Positions 1-7,662 of a DNA stretch of 22,349 nucleotides are shown piece after piece. The DNA comes from Streptomyces albus subsp. albus (GTDB lineage: Bacteria > Actinomycetota > Actinomycetes > Streptomycetales > Streptomycetaceae): positions 1-22,349 of the forward strand of contig NZ_JOID01000048.1 in NCBI RefSeq assembly GCF_000719865.1, in the 5' to 3' direction. The number at the start of each line of letters is the position of its first letter. Within the stretch, counting starts at the first letter, position 1. The position numbers and the translations under genes were made by a program. The notes beneath the pieces are model-generated. The model ran no database searches and had not been told where the DNA came from. It saw only the letters and a list, made by a program, of their open reading frames with translations.

Positions 1-63
1 CGGCGCAGCACGCTGCGCTCTCCTCCTCCGCCTTGCGATCGCACGCACCAGACGCCGCGGAGC
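1..63. other. Left flank, no gene
   Basis: No coding region can be supported here. Positions 3-18 form a perfect inverted repeat (GCGCAGC-AC-GCTGCGC) and 34-43 is the palindrome TGCGATCGCA. The repeat could belong to the 3' or 5' end of a gene outside the window. Confidence 0.3.
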
Positions 64-78
64 CCGCCCTTTGGGCGG
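64..78 (-). terminator. Short hairpin after the GntR regulator
   Basis: CCGCCC-TTT-GGGCGG gives a 6-bp perfect stem with a 3-nt loop, 25 nt beyond the stop codon of the minus-strand regulator. There is no U-tract, which is common for actinobacterial terminators. Role is inferred from position. Confidence 0.4.
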
Positions 79-102
79 ACAGCGCTATGTGCCAGACAGG
101 AC

Positions 103-774
103 CTAGGGCTCCGGGACGCAGCGGAGGGCGTGGGCCGAGGCCTCCGTGCCCGCCAGCTCCTCGTCGCCCGCGCGGATCGCCTCGACCAGACGCGTGTGGT
201 CCACGTAGTTCTCCGGCAGCAGTTCCGGGCCGACGTCTCGGCGGAGGTGATCCTTCAGGACCGCCCCGAGATCGGCGTAGAGCGCGGCCAGGACGTCGTT
301 GTGCGAGGTGGTCACCACGGCCAGGTGCAGGGCGGCGTCGGCGGCGACGAACGCCTCCGCGTCCCGTGACTCCCACGCCTCCTCGCGCCGCGCCAGGGCC
401 GCGTCGAGCTGCCGCACGTCCTCCTCGGTGCGCCGCCGGGCGGCCATCCGGGCCGCCGAGGACTCCAGCGTGCCGCGCAGTTCGGCGATGTGGCGCGGAT
501 CGGCGTCCGCGAACCGCCGGTGCATCACACCGGCCAGCTCGCTGGTGGCGAGGACGTAGGTGCCCGAACCCTGGCGGATGTCCAGCAGGCCGTTGTGCGC
601 CAGGGCGCGTACGGCCTCGCGGACGGTGTTCCGGGCCACGCCCAGCTGTTCGACCAGCGCCGTCTCGGTCGGGATCCGCGAGCCCACCGGCCACTCACCC
701 GACGTGATCTGGCGGCGCAGCTCGGCGATCACCCGGTCGGCGAGCGCGGAACGCCGGAGGGAGGTCAGCGGCAT
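103..774 (-). CDS. GntR-family transcriptional regulator, FadR/FCD subfamily
   Basis: A 223-residue DNA-binding repressor or activator. Residues 8-75 form a GntR winged helix-turn-helix, with the helix region 'PTETALVEQLGVARNTVREA' at 35-54. Residues about 90-215 form the all-helical FCD ligand domain. The usual FCD metal-binding set appears complete: D146, H150, H193 and H215, so a metal-assisted small carboxylate ligand is likely. The ATG at 774 is preceded by GAGGAG about 8 nt upstream. Longer upstream reading in this frame is low-complexity and antisense to the MFS gene, so it was dropped. The gene diverges from the MFS transporter across 136 nt holding a palindrome at 894-908, so it probably controls that transporter and perhaps itself. 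The ligand cannot be told from sequence. Confidence 0.93.
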   Translation of the reverse strand: MPLTSLRRSALADRVIAELRRQITSGEWPVGSRIPTETALVEQLGVARNTVREAVRALAHNGLLDIRQGSGTYVLATSELAGVMHRRFADADPRHIAELRGTLESSAARMAARRRTEEDVRQLDAALARREEAWESRDAEAFVAADAALHLAVVTTSHNDVLAALYADLGAVLKDHLRRDVGPELLPENYVDHTRLVEAIRAGDEELAGTEASAHALRCVPEP

Positions 775-893
775 GGGCGGGACTCCTCGGTGCGGGTGGT
801 GCCTGTGGGCTGGGGCGGCGTGGGTGGTGCGGACGGCGAGGACTCGGTGCTGGCCACCGCGTCTCGGCGCCGGAGCCGCCGCAGTGGACGGCA

Positions 894-908
894 AATCATC
901 CCATGATT
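894..908. promoter_or_regulatory. Candidate operator of the GntR regulator
   Basis: AATCAT-CCC-ATGATT is a perfect inverted repeat with 6-bp arms, AT-rich in a very GC-rich setting. A further ATGAT half-site follows at 911-915. It lies in the divergent regulator/transporter space and ends two bases before the transporter's first possible ATG, where a bound repressor would block transcription. Assignment to this regulator is inferred. Confidence 0.5.
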
Positions 909-910
909 CT

Positions 911-2641
911 ATGATGGGTGGCATGCCCGAGGACGAGACCCGCTGCCGCGCCGCCGCACGCCCCCTGCCTCCGCGGGCCGGCCGCGGCGCGGGCCGGCCG
1001 GTTCCCGGACCGGACGTGTTGGCCGCGCTGAGCGGTGAGGGAGCCGAAGGCCCGGGGGTTCCCGGCCACTCCGCCGATGCGAGGTCCTCGGCCTCCGCCG
1101 CCGCGTCCGCTTCGTGCGGCTCCGTTCCCGCGCCGCCCGAGCCACCGGAGCCGGCGGACCCGGGCGTCCGCTCCGCGTCGTCCCCTTCGAGGGGCGCCGT
1201 GCCGTCCGTCCAGCCGTCCGTCCAGCCGTCCGTCCCGTCCTCCGGCTGGCGGACCCGGCTGCTCATCGTCGGCATCGCCCTGGCCGCGTTGAACCTCCGG
1301 CCCGCCATCACCAGCCTCGGCGCCCTCCTCGAAGAGGTCCGCGCCGGGCTCGGCATGAGCGGCGCCACCGCCGGCCTCCTCACGTCCCTCCCGCCGCTCT
1401 GCTTCGCCGCCGTCGGGGTCCTGGCGCCGAGGCTGGCCCGCCGGGGCGGGCCGGCGCCCGTGCTCCTCGCCGGCATGGCGGCCATCACGGCGGGTGTGCT
1501 GCTGCGGCCCCTCGCCGGCGGCACCGCCGGTTTCCTGGCGGGGAGCGCGCTGGCCCTGGCCGGTATCGCGCTGAGCAACGTGCTGATGCCGGTCGTCGTC
1601 AAGCGCTGGTTCCCGGACCGGGTCGGCACGATGACCGGGCTGTACTCGATGGCCCTGGCCCTGGGAACCGCGCTGGCCGCGGCCTCCGCCGTACCGGTCG
1701 CGCAGGCGTTCGGGGGGAGCTGGCGGGCGGGACTGGCGGTCTGGGCCCTGCCCGCCCTCGCGGCCGTGCTGCTCTGGCTGCCGCTGGCCGGCATCCGTAC
1801 CGGCCGCCGTCGCGGAGTGGCGACCGGGGCGGCCGGGGCGGCCGGGGCCGCGGCGGCGGGGGGCGGGAAGCACCCGGAGCGGCGGCACCGCGACCGGACG
1901 CCCGCGGGCGGGACGCCCCCGCCCGGCGCCACCCCGGCCCGGGCGCCCGAGCCGGCTCCGGAGCCCGAGCCGGCCCGGGCGTACGGATCCGCGACGGATG
2001 CCGCCTCCGCTCCCGCCACCCGCATCACCCGCAGCCCCACCGCCTGGGCCCTGGGCTGCTTCTTCGGTTTCCAGTCCACCGCCGCCTACATCGTCATGGG
2101 CTGGCTGCCGCAGATCTTCCGCGACGCCGGGCTCCCGGCGTCCACCGCGGGTCTGCTGCTCGCCGTGACGATGGGCCTGAGCGTCCCGCTCTCGTTCGTC
2201 CTGCCGAGGATCGCCGCCGGAATGCGCCACCAGAGCGCGCTCGCCGCGGTCCTGGGACTCAGCGGCCTCTCCGGTTACGCGGGGCTGTACTTCGCCCCCG
2301 CCGCCGGAGCCTGGGCCTGGGTGCTGCTCCTCGGCATCTCCAACTGCGCGTTCCCGCTGGTGCTGACCCTGATCGGCATGCGGTCCCGCACCAGTGCCGG
2401 CGTCATCCGGCTCTCGGCCTTCGCGCAGAGCACCGGCTACCTCATCTCCGTGCCCGGCCCGCTGCTCATCGGTGTGCTCTACCAGCACACCGGCGGCTGG
2501 GGCCTCCCGCTGGCCCTGATGTCGGGGCTGATGGTGCTGCAGCTCGGGCTCGGCGTGCGGGCCGGCCGGCACGGTTACATCGAGGACGAGGGGCGGCGCA
2601 CGCCCCCCACCGGCCCCGCGGCCCGGACGCCCGGAGGCTGA
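911..2641 (+). CDS. MFS transporter, CynX/NimT family
   Basis: A 576-residue major facilitator transporter of the cyanate/nitroimidazole (CynX/NimT) type. The first membrane helix begins near residue 116, with the family-typical 'ALNLRPAITSLGALLEEV' stretch; about 12 hydrophobic segments follow. Two low-complexity insertions make it longer than the usual ~400 residues: a ~110-residue Pro/Ala/Ser N-terminus, and a ~80-residue Gly/Ala/Pro/Arg loop between helices 6 and 7 (about nt 1800-2030). The start is uncertain: ATG at 911, 914 or 923 are all in frame, none with a convincing ribosome binding site. An internal start nearer helix 1 is possible. Divergent from the GntR regulator, its probable controller; a 38-residue membrane peptide follows after 44 nt. 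The substrate is unknown. Confidence 0.9.
   Translation: MMGGMPEDETRCRAAARPLPPRAGRGAGRPVPGPDVLAALSGEGAEGPGVPGHSADARSSASAAASASCGSVPAPPEPPEPADPGVRSASSPSRGAVPSVQPSVQPSVPSSGWRTRLLIVGIALAALNLRPAITSLGALLEEVRAGLGMSGATAGLLTSLPPLCFAAVGVLAPRLARRGGPAPVLLAGMAAITAGVLLRPLAGGTAGFLAGSALALAGIALSNVLMPVVVKRWFPDRVGTMTGLYSMALALGTALAAASAVPVAQAFGGSWRAGLAVWALPALAAVLLWLPLAGIRTGRRRGVATGAAGAAGAAAAGGGKHPERRHRDRTPAGGTPPPGATPARAPEPAPEPEPARAYGSATDAASAPATRITRSPTAWALGCFFGFQSTAAYIVMGWLPQIFRDAGLPASTAGLLLAVTMGLSVPLSFVLPRIAAGMRHQSALAAVLGLSGLSGYAGLYFAPAAGAWAWVLLLGISNCAFPLVLTLIGMRSRTSAGVIRLSAFAQSTGYLISVPGPLLIGVLYQHTGGWGLPLALMSGLMVLQLGLGVRAGRHGYIEDEGRRTPPTGPAARTPGG
1201..1236 (+). repeat. 12-bp tandem repeat (x3) inside the MFS gene
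   Basis: Three consecutive copies of GCCGTCCGTCCA, the last ending in C, encode Pro-Ser-Val-Gln repeats in the disordered N-terminal segment. The unit is a multiple of three, so copy-number slippage would keep the frame. Confidence 0.8.
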
Positions 2642-2685
2642 GCCCCTGGTCGGAGGAGCGCGGACGGGGATGGGAGACTGGGCGC

Positions 2686-2802
2686 ATGCCAGTCCTCGAC
2701 CCGAATCCCCAGAACGGCCAGAAGAAGCTGCTCGGCGTGCTCGGCGCGATGCTCGCCATCGGCGTCGTCATCTCCGTGATCGCGACCATCCTCGCCCCCT
2801 GA
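2686..2802 (+). CDS. SGM_5486-type transporter-associated small membrane protein
   Basis: A 38-residue protein. A polar N-terminus (MPVLDPNPQNGQKK) precedes a single hydrophobic helix at residues 15-37, ending in Pro. I recognise it as the short Streptomyces family named 'SGM_5486 family transporter-associated protein', which sits next to MFS transporter genes; this is recalled, not searched. Here it begins 44 nt after the CynX/NimT-type transporter, consistent with co-transcription. A GGGAG motif lies about 9 nt before the ATG and GGAGGAG lies further upstream. It may help assemble or stabilise the transporter in the membrane, but that function is inferred from neighbourhood. Confidence 0.8.
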   Translation: MPVLDPNPQNGQKKLLGVLGAMLAIGVVISVIATILAP

Positions 2803-3139
2803 GGCCGCCCCTGGTCCGGGCCACCGGGCCACCGGGCCGGACGGCCCCCGGGCTCCGGCCGGCGCGGCTCCGCGCCCGCCCGGTGCGCTCCGTGGACTGC
2901 CCGGTTCCGGGCCCGTCCCGCCTCCCCGCGTCCCGCGACACCGCCGTCCCCCGCCCTCGGTCCGGGGTGGGGCTGGCCCCACCTCCCCTAGGGGGCCAAG
3001 GTCAGGGTCCACTGGGTGGGTCGCCGGATGGGATCCCGGCGCCCGGATCCGTAGGTTCGGCAGTACACCGCGCGAACAGCGGTGGGCGCGGCCGTGGCAG
3101 GCGGCCGCGCCGCCCCGAACCAGCACGGAGGCGGTCCCC
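2803..3139. other. Intergenic region with nested G/C palindromes
   Basis: No gene seen. After the small peptide, GTCCGG (2814-2819) and CCGGAC (2837-2842) could form a weak terminator. Positions 2966-2983 form GGTGGGGC-TG-GCCCCACC, and 2974-2998 form TGGCCCC...GGGGCCA enclosing CCCCTAGGGG; these alternatives overlap. A -10-like TAGGTT is at 3052-3057, about 85 nt before the next start. This is probably the promoter and control region of the 70-residue protein; the regulator is unknown. Confidence 0.45.
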
Positions 3140-3352
3140 ATGTCGGCCGGTACGCACTCGCCCCACGCGGCGGCCCGCGCCGCGCAGACGCGGCTCCCGT
3201 GGTGGGCCGTCGTGCTCCCGGCCGTGGCCTTCGCCGTTCTGCTCACGCTGATCACCGGCGCCCAGGAGGCGCACGCCGCGGCCGACGGGCCCTCCGGCGT
3301 GCGGCAGTTACTGGACCTGCTGCGGAACACGCTGTTCCGCGGGCTGGGCTGA
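3140..3352 (+). CDS. Small membrane or secreted protein with a TTA codon
   Basis: A 70-residue protein of unknown function. Residues 20-42 form one hydrophobic helix after a basic N-terminus. AHA-A near residues 44-47 resembles a signal peptidase site, so it may be either a signal-anchored or a cleaved protein with a ~23-residue tail. GGAGG lies 8 nt before the ATG. Leu57 is encoded by TTA (3308-3310), the only in-frame TTA I found in this window, so translation should depend on the bldA tRNA in Streptomyces. A perfect palindrome follows the stop, and the SixA-like gene starts 95 nt after it. The ribosome binding site and codon use support a real gene. Confidence 0.75.
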   Translation: MSAGTHSPHAAARAAQTRLPWWAVVLPAVAFAVLLTLITGAQEAHAAADGPSGVRQLLDLLRNTLFRGLG

Positions 3353-3385
3353 ACAGTGGGCCACCGCCCCCGGCCGCACGCCGCC

Positions 3386-3401
3386 GGCTCCCGCGGGAGC
3401 C
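3386..3401 (+). terminator. Palindromic hairpin after the 70-residue protein
   Basis: GGCTCCCG-CGGGAGCC is a 16-nt perfect palindrome located 33 nt after the stop codon and 46 nt before the SixA start. It is a likely terminator separating the two genes; no U-tract is present. Confidence 0.5.
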
Positions 3402-3447
3402 TCAACAACCGGTGCCGTACAGCGGTTTCCGTGCGAAGCTGGGTGTC

Positions 3448-3999
3448 ATGAGCGCCGCTGAACCCTCCAGGGAGAACACTCCCGGAACCCCGGATTCCCG
3501 CAGGATCGTCCTCGTCCGGCACGCGAAGGCCGACTGGCCCGAGGTGGCCGACCACGACCGGCCGCTCGCCGAGCGCGGGCGCAAGGAGGCACCGGTCGTC
3601 GGCCGCTGGATCGCCGGGGCCGGCATCAACCCCGATCTGACCCTCTGCTCGACCGCCGTCCGCACCCGCGAAACCTGGAAACTCGTCGTCCACGAGTTGC
3701 CGCACCGGCCGCGGACCGTCTACGAGGACCGGCTCTACGAGGCCACGCTCGGCGATCTGCTCGCCCTGCTCAAGGAGACCCCCGACGAGGCGCGGGACCT
3801 GCTCGTCGTCGGCCACAACCCCGGGATGCACGCCCTGGCCGACGCCCTCGCCGGCTCCGCCGAGGGCGACACCCTGGCCCGGATGAACCGCGGCGGCTAC
3901 CCGACCGGGGCGGTGGCCGTCGTCGGCTTCACCGGTCCCTGGAAGTCCGTGGAGCACGGGGTGGGCCGCCTGGTCCAGTACTGGACGCCGCACGACTGA
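3448..3999 (+). CDS. sixA: SixA-like phosphohistidine phosphatase (histidine phosphatase superfamily)
   Basis: A 183-residue cytoplasmic histidine phosphatase. The catalytic RHA motif is R24-H25-A26, where most superfamily members have RHG and SixA proteins have RHxK; K28 fits the SixA pattern. STAVRTRET at 68-76 supplies a second arginine, and VVGHNPG (120-126) contains the second catalytic His, H123. SixA in E. coli dephosphorylates phosphohistidine in phosphotransfer proteins; the partner here is unknown. The ATG at 3448 has only a weak upstream ribosome binding site. The first ~18 residues are polar and look dispensable. A strong hairpin ends the unit before the convergent serB gene. Confidence 0.9.
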   Translation: MSAAEPSRENTPGTPDSRRIVLVRHAKADWPEVADHDRPLAERGRKEAPVVGRWIAGAGINPDLTLCSTAVRTRETWKLVVHELPHRPRTVYEDRLYEATLGDLLALLKETPDEARDLLVVGHNPGMHALADALAGSAEGDTLARMNRGGYPTGAVAVVGFTGPWKSVEHGVGRLVQYWTPHD

Positions 4000-4000
4000 G

Positions 4001-4036
4001 ACGGCACCGCGCCGCAGGAAACGGCACCGCGCCGCA
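4001..4036. repeat. Short tandem duplication after sixA
   Basis: The 16-mer ACGGCACCGCGCCGCA occurs at 4001-4016 and again at 4021-4036, a 20-bp period starting just after the stop codon. It is probably a small slippage duplication in noncoding sequence. Confidence 0.7.
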
Positions 4037-4113
4037 CGGCCCCACCCGGGCTGGCCGCGGGCGGAGGGCGCGAAGGCCGGCACGACACCGCGGACCACCC
4101 GTTCGCGCCCGTC

Positions 4114-4155
4114 CGCCGCGGCCCCGCCGGTCAACTGGCCGGCGGGGCCGCGGCG
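4114..4155. terminator. Strong bidirectional terminator between sixA and serB
   Basis: A perfect 17-bp stem (4114-4130 with 4139-4155; core CCGCGGCCCCGCCGG) closes an 8-nt loop, TCAACTGG. It lies between two convergent genes, so it can serve both. The rest of the 4000-4423 gap shows no gene: its reading frames are low-complexity and without ribosome binding sites. Confidence 0.75.
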
Positions 4156-4423
4156 CTGCCGGATGACGGGTGCGGGTGGCGGTGCGAGTACGCCGACGAG
4201 GGCTGCCCGGGCTGCCCGGGGTCGTGCGGGAGCCGGCGGCGGCGAACCGGCAGCCGAACCGGTAGCGCCACCCGGCCGCCTCGGGCCCGCCCGAAGGCGT
4301 CCGCGACTCGGACGGCCCGCGCCCCGGCGGCTGCCGGACTCCCCCGTGCCCGGCCGACGGGATGGTCCGAGACGGTCCAGGGTCCGTCCGGGGCCGGCCC
4401 GGAGCGTCCCGGAGCGGCGGTCC

Positions 4424-5674
4424 TCAGTCCTCGTCGGCCTGCGTGTCGGCCGCCTCGACCTCTTCCCGGCTGATGCCCAGCAGATAGAGAACGGTGTCCA
4501 GGAACGGCACATTGACCGCCGTGTGGGCGGCCTCCCGCACCACCGGCTTGGCGTTGAACGCCACCCCCAGCCCGGCCGCGTTGAGCATGTCGAGGTCGTT
4601 GGCGCCGTCGCCGATCGCGACGGTCTGGGCCAGCGGCACCCCGGCCTCGGCGGCGAACCGGCGCAGCAACCGGGCCTTGCCCGCCCGGTCGACGATCTCG
4701 CCGGTCACCCGCCCGGTCAGCCTGCCGTCCACGATCTCCAGGGTGTTGGCGGACGCGAAGTCGAGCCCCAGCCGCTCCCGGAGGTCGTCGGTGACCTGGG
4801 TGAAGCCGCCGGAGACGACCCCCACCTGGTAGCCGAGACGTTTCAGCGTGCGGATGAGGGTGCGGGCGCCGGGCGTGAGCCGGACCTCGGCACGCACCTT
4901 GTCCACCACGGACGCGTCCAGGCCGGCGAGCAGCTTCACCCGGGCGTGCAGCGACTGCTCGAAGTCCAGCTCGCCGCGCATCGCCGCGGCCGTCACCTCG
5001 GCGACCTGCGCCTCACAGCCCGCGTGGGCCGCGAACAGCTCGATGACCTCGTCCTGGATGAGTGTGGAGTCCACGTCCATCACGACCAGCCGCTGGGCCC
5101 GCCGGTGCAGTCCGGCGGCGACCACGGCGATGTCCACGCCCAGCAGCGCGGCCTGCGTCGCCAGGGCGGTGCGCAGCGGTGCGGTCTCGGCGCCGGAGAC
5201 GGCGAACTCCACCGCCGTCACGGGGTACTTGGCGAGCCGGAAGATGCGGTCGATGTTGCCGCCGGTGCCGGTGATGGCCGCCGCTATGGCGGCGGTGGAC
5301 TCGGCGGTCAGCGGATGGCCCAGCACGGTGACGATGGAGCGTCCGGTGCCGCGGGGCCGGTTGTCGCCCCGGCCCGAGATGATCTCCGCCTGCAGGCGCA
5401 GGGCCTCCGCCCAGCTGTGCACGGTGGCACGCAGCTCACCCTCGGCGCTTCCGTGGCGGCCGGTCTGCGGCGGGGCGGTGACCAGCGCGCACAGGGTGAT
5501 CCGGCCCCGTGTGACGACCTGCTCGATGTCGACCACGTCGAGGGAGTAGGCGGCGAGGGTGTCGAACAGCCCGGCGGTGATGCCCGGGCGGTCCTTCCCG
5601 AAGATCTTGATGAGGAGGGTGGGTGTGTCATCGCCCGGAACGGCGGTGGCAGGCAGGGTCTGCGATGCGCTCAT
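4424..5674 (-). CDS. serB: Phosphoserine phosphatase SerB
   Basis: A 416-residue enzyme catalysing the last step of serine biosynthesis, O-phosphoserine to serine plus phosphate. An N-terminal ACT domain covers about residues 18-98, a second ACT-like segment about 112-190. The C-terminal HAD phosphatase domain (195-405) shows DVDST at 200-204 (nucleophile D200, acid D202), SGG at 288-290, K333, and GDGAND at 355-360 for magnesium binding. The double regulatory module is typical of actinobacterial SerB and suggests amino-acid feedback. The ATG at 5674 is preceded on the coding strand by TACGGT and GGTGGA within 15 nt, readable as a -10 box close to the start or a weak ribosome binding site. 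The acidic C-terminal tail is normal. It is probably transcribed alone. Confidence 0.96.
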   Translation of the reverse strand: MSASQTLPATAVPGDDTPTLLIKIFGKDRPGITAGLFDTLAAYSLDVVDIEQVVTRGRITLCALVTAPPQTGRHGSAEGELRATVHSWAEALRLQAEIISGRGDNRPRGTGRSIVTVLGHPLTAESTAAIAAAITGTGGNIDRIFRLAKYPVTAVEFAVSGAETAPLRTALATQAALLGVDIAVVAAGLHRRAQRLVVMDVDSTLIQDEVIELFAAHAGCEAQVAEVTAAAMRGELDFEQSLHARVKLLAGLDASVVDKVRAEVRLTPGARTLIRTLKRLGYQVGVVSGGFTQVTDDLRERLGLDFASANTLEIVDGRLTGRVTGEIVDRAGKARLLRRFAAEAGVPLAQTVAIGDGANDLDMLNAAGLGVAFNAKPVVREAAHTAVNVPFLDTVLYLLGISREEVEAADTQADED

Positions 5675-6015
5675 GGTGATTCCACCGTATCGGGCATCCG
5701 TGACGGCGCGCGCGGCCGTCCCGCACTACGGAACGGAGGCGCCCGCGCTGGGCCGGGCGCCCCGCGCGCCCGTCGCCCGGAGCGGGCCGCCGCCGGCCGC
5801 CGGCGGACCGATACGCCCAGGTGGGGCGGGGAGGAGGACACCGCGCGGTGACTCGGGCCCATCGCATGGCCGGGCCCGCGCGATTCCGCCGTACGGGGAA
5901 CCGGCGAGTGGTGGAAACGGACGGTGGACGGCTCCGGCCCGCCGGGTCCGCTGCCTCGTCGCCGGCTGCCACCGGGGCGCGCGGTCCGTGAACCCGCCGG
6001 CCGTCCCCGGGAGGC
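5675..6015. other. Intergenic region between serB and the streptophobe gene
   Basis: No gene can be supported in these 341 bases. CGGGCCC (5854-5860) and GGGCCCG (5872-5878) could pair around an 11-nt loop as a weak terminator for the streptophobe gene. Near the serB start, ACCGTA at 5684-5689 reads TACGGT on the minus strand, a -10-like hexamer. Nothing else stands out. Confidence 0.4.
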
Positions 6016-7662
6016 TCAGCCCGGCGGCGGAGACGGGGGAGGGGGCGGCGGATCGCGGCGCGGGTCCGGGCCCGTACCGGAGGGTGCCGTTCCCGGGTCC
6101 GGGCCGCCGGCCCCGCGGTCGTAGGCCCCGTACGCGTACGCCCCGCCGGAGCGGGGGTGCGCGGCCGTGCCCGGGGCGGAGAACCGCCGCCCGGCGACCC
6201 CCGCCGCCAGAGCCGGCAGCGCGCCCACCGCACCCGCCGCCGCGCCCCACACGATCCCGAGCCCCAGCGCGAGCCCCGCGCTGCCGCGGAGGTCCAGCCC
6301 GGCCCCGAAGGCGTCGAAGCCGAAGACCGACAGGCTCGCGCCCGCCGAGACCTCGGTGAGCCAGGCGAGCAGCGGCAGCCCGAGCCCGGCCGCCGCGGCG
6401 AGCGGCACCGCGCAGCGCACGGCGAAGGCGGCCGTCCCCCCGCCGCCGGCTCCGGGGGTTCCCCGCCCCGGAGCGCGCGCCCCGTCGCCTGCCCGGGCGT
6501 CCGCTCCGGTGCCCGCCCCCGCGCCCGCCCCCGTCCGCCCACCGCTCGTCCCGGTGGCGTCCCGGGGCGTGCGGACGGCGGTGAGCGCCCCCGCGCACAG
6601 CAGCGCGAGGACGGCGCCCGGGACGAGCAGCCACGCCCGGCCGTCGAGCTCGGCCAGCCGGGCGACGGTGATCGTCTCCTCCGACGGGGTCAGCAACCGG
6701 TCCAGCGGGGCCGGGAGCAGCCGCACCAGCTGCCCGCTCGCCCAGCCGGTCCAGGGAACGAAGAGGCCGAGCAGCATCCCGGTCCAGGCGCCGTTCGGCG
6801 CGACGAGCAGGGCCGTACCGGCGATCCGGGCCGGATGCTCGTCCCCGGCGGCCGCCCACACCGCCGCGGCGAGGGCCGCGCCGACGGCCAGCAGCAGGAC
6901 GGCGCAGAGAGCCGAGACGGCGGGGCGCGCCACCCGGTGCAGCACCTCCCAGCCGGGTGGCAGCGGCGTACGGCGCGAGGCCAGCAGGGCGATCACCAGC
7001 ACCCCGATGACCCAGACGGCCCCGCCGAGCAGCGTGGGCCCGGTGTCCACCCGGAAACCGACCGAGGCCTCGGCGCGCACCAGATCCGCGAGCTGCGCGG
7101 CGAGGCCGCCGCCGAGATCACCGAGCCCCTCCGGGAGCAGCTCCGCGATACCGCCCAGCCCCGAATCCGGGAGTTCCCCCTCCGGCAGCTCCCCCGCCAG
7201 GTCCCCGAGCTCGGCACCGTCGAAGGTGACCGTGTCGTGCCCGGCCCAGGACAGCCCGCCGAGCACCGCGAGGAAGAGGGCCACCACGGCCCCGGCCCGG
7301 ACCACCAGCTCGCCCGCGCCGATCACCCCGCCGGCCCCGCGCAGCGAGCGGAGGAAGACGGCGGCGAGCACCAGGGCCCCGACCAGGGCCACACCCAGGG
7401 GCGTGACGTCCACGGAGGCGGCGGCCCGCCCGCCCTCCAGACCGAAGATCCCGATGTCCCCGGCCGGGACGACCCGGCCGTTCACCGCGAGGACCACGGC
7501 CGCCGCCGTCATGGGCCCGAGGGAGCCCACCGCGTCGGCCTCCAGCAGATGCAGCGCGAGGGCGGCCGTCCCCGTCATCGCGACGAACGACCAGCCCACG
7601 GCGGCGACCGCGGTGAGAACCGCGTCCGCACGGCGGATCCGCCGATTCCCCTGCACGCGCAT
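6016..7662 (-). CDS. Streptophobe family integral membrane protein
   Basis: A 548-residue, highly hydrophobic protein matching the Streptomyces-restricted 'streptophobe' family as I know it; function unknown. After a basic N-terminus (MRVQGNRRIRRAD), the first helix contains 'VGWSFVAMTGTAALALHLL'. About ten further hydrophobic segments follow, broken by a Gly/Leu/Asp/Glu-rich extracellular-type stretch (coding strand near 7210-7080), a Gly/Ala/Arg/Thr low-complexity loop (near 6560-6440), and a Pro/Gly-rich tail ending in runs of Pro. ATG at 7662 was chosen because GGGG lies about 6 nt upstream and the hydrophobic domain begins soon after; a TTG 96 nt further out would add an implausible polar extension. 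It is divergent from the FHA-ABC fusion and upstream of serB without obvious coupling. Confidence 0.8.
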   Translation of the reverse strand: MRVQGNRRIRRADAVLTAVAAVGWSFVAMTGTAALALHLLEADAVGSLGPMTAAAVVLAVNGRVVPAGDIGIFGLEGGRAAASVDVTPLGVALVGALVLAAVFLRSLRGAGGVIGAGELVVRAGAVVALFLAVLGGLSWAGHDTVTFDGAELGDLAGELPEGELPDSGLGGIAELLPEGLGDLGGGLAAQLADLVRAEASVGFRVDTGPTLLGGAVWVIGVLVIALLASRRTPLPPGWEVLHRVARPAVSALCAVLLLAVGAALAAAVWAAAGDEHPARIAGTALLVAPNGAWTGMLLGLFVPWTGWASGQLVRLLPAPLDRLLTPSEETITVARLAELDGRAWLLVPGAVLALLCAGALTAVRTPRDATGTSGGRTGAGAGAGTGADARAGDGARAPGRGTPGAGGGGTAAFAVRCAVPLAAAAGLGLPLLAWLTEVSAGASLSVFGFDAFGAGLDLRGSAGLALGLGIVWGAAAGAVGALPALAAGVAGRRFSAPGTAAHPRSGGAYAYGAYDRGAGGPDPGTAPSGTGPDPRRDPPPPPPSPPPG

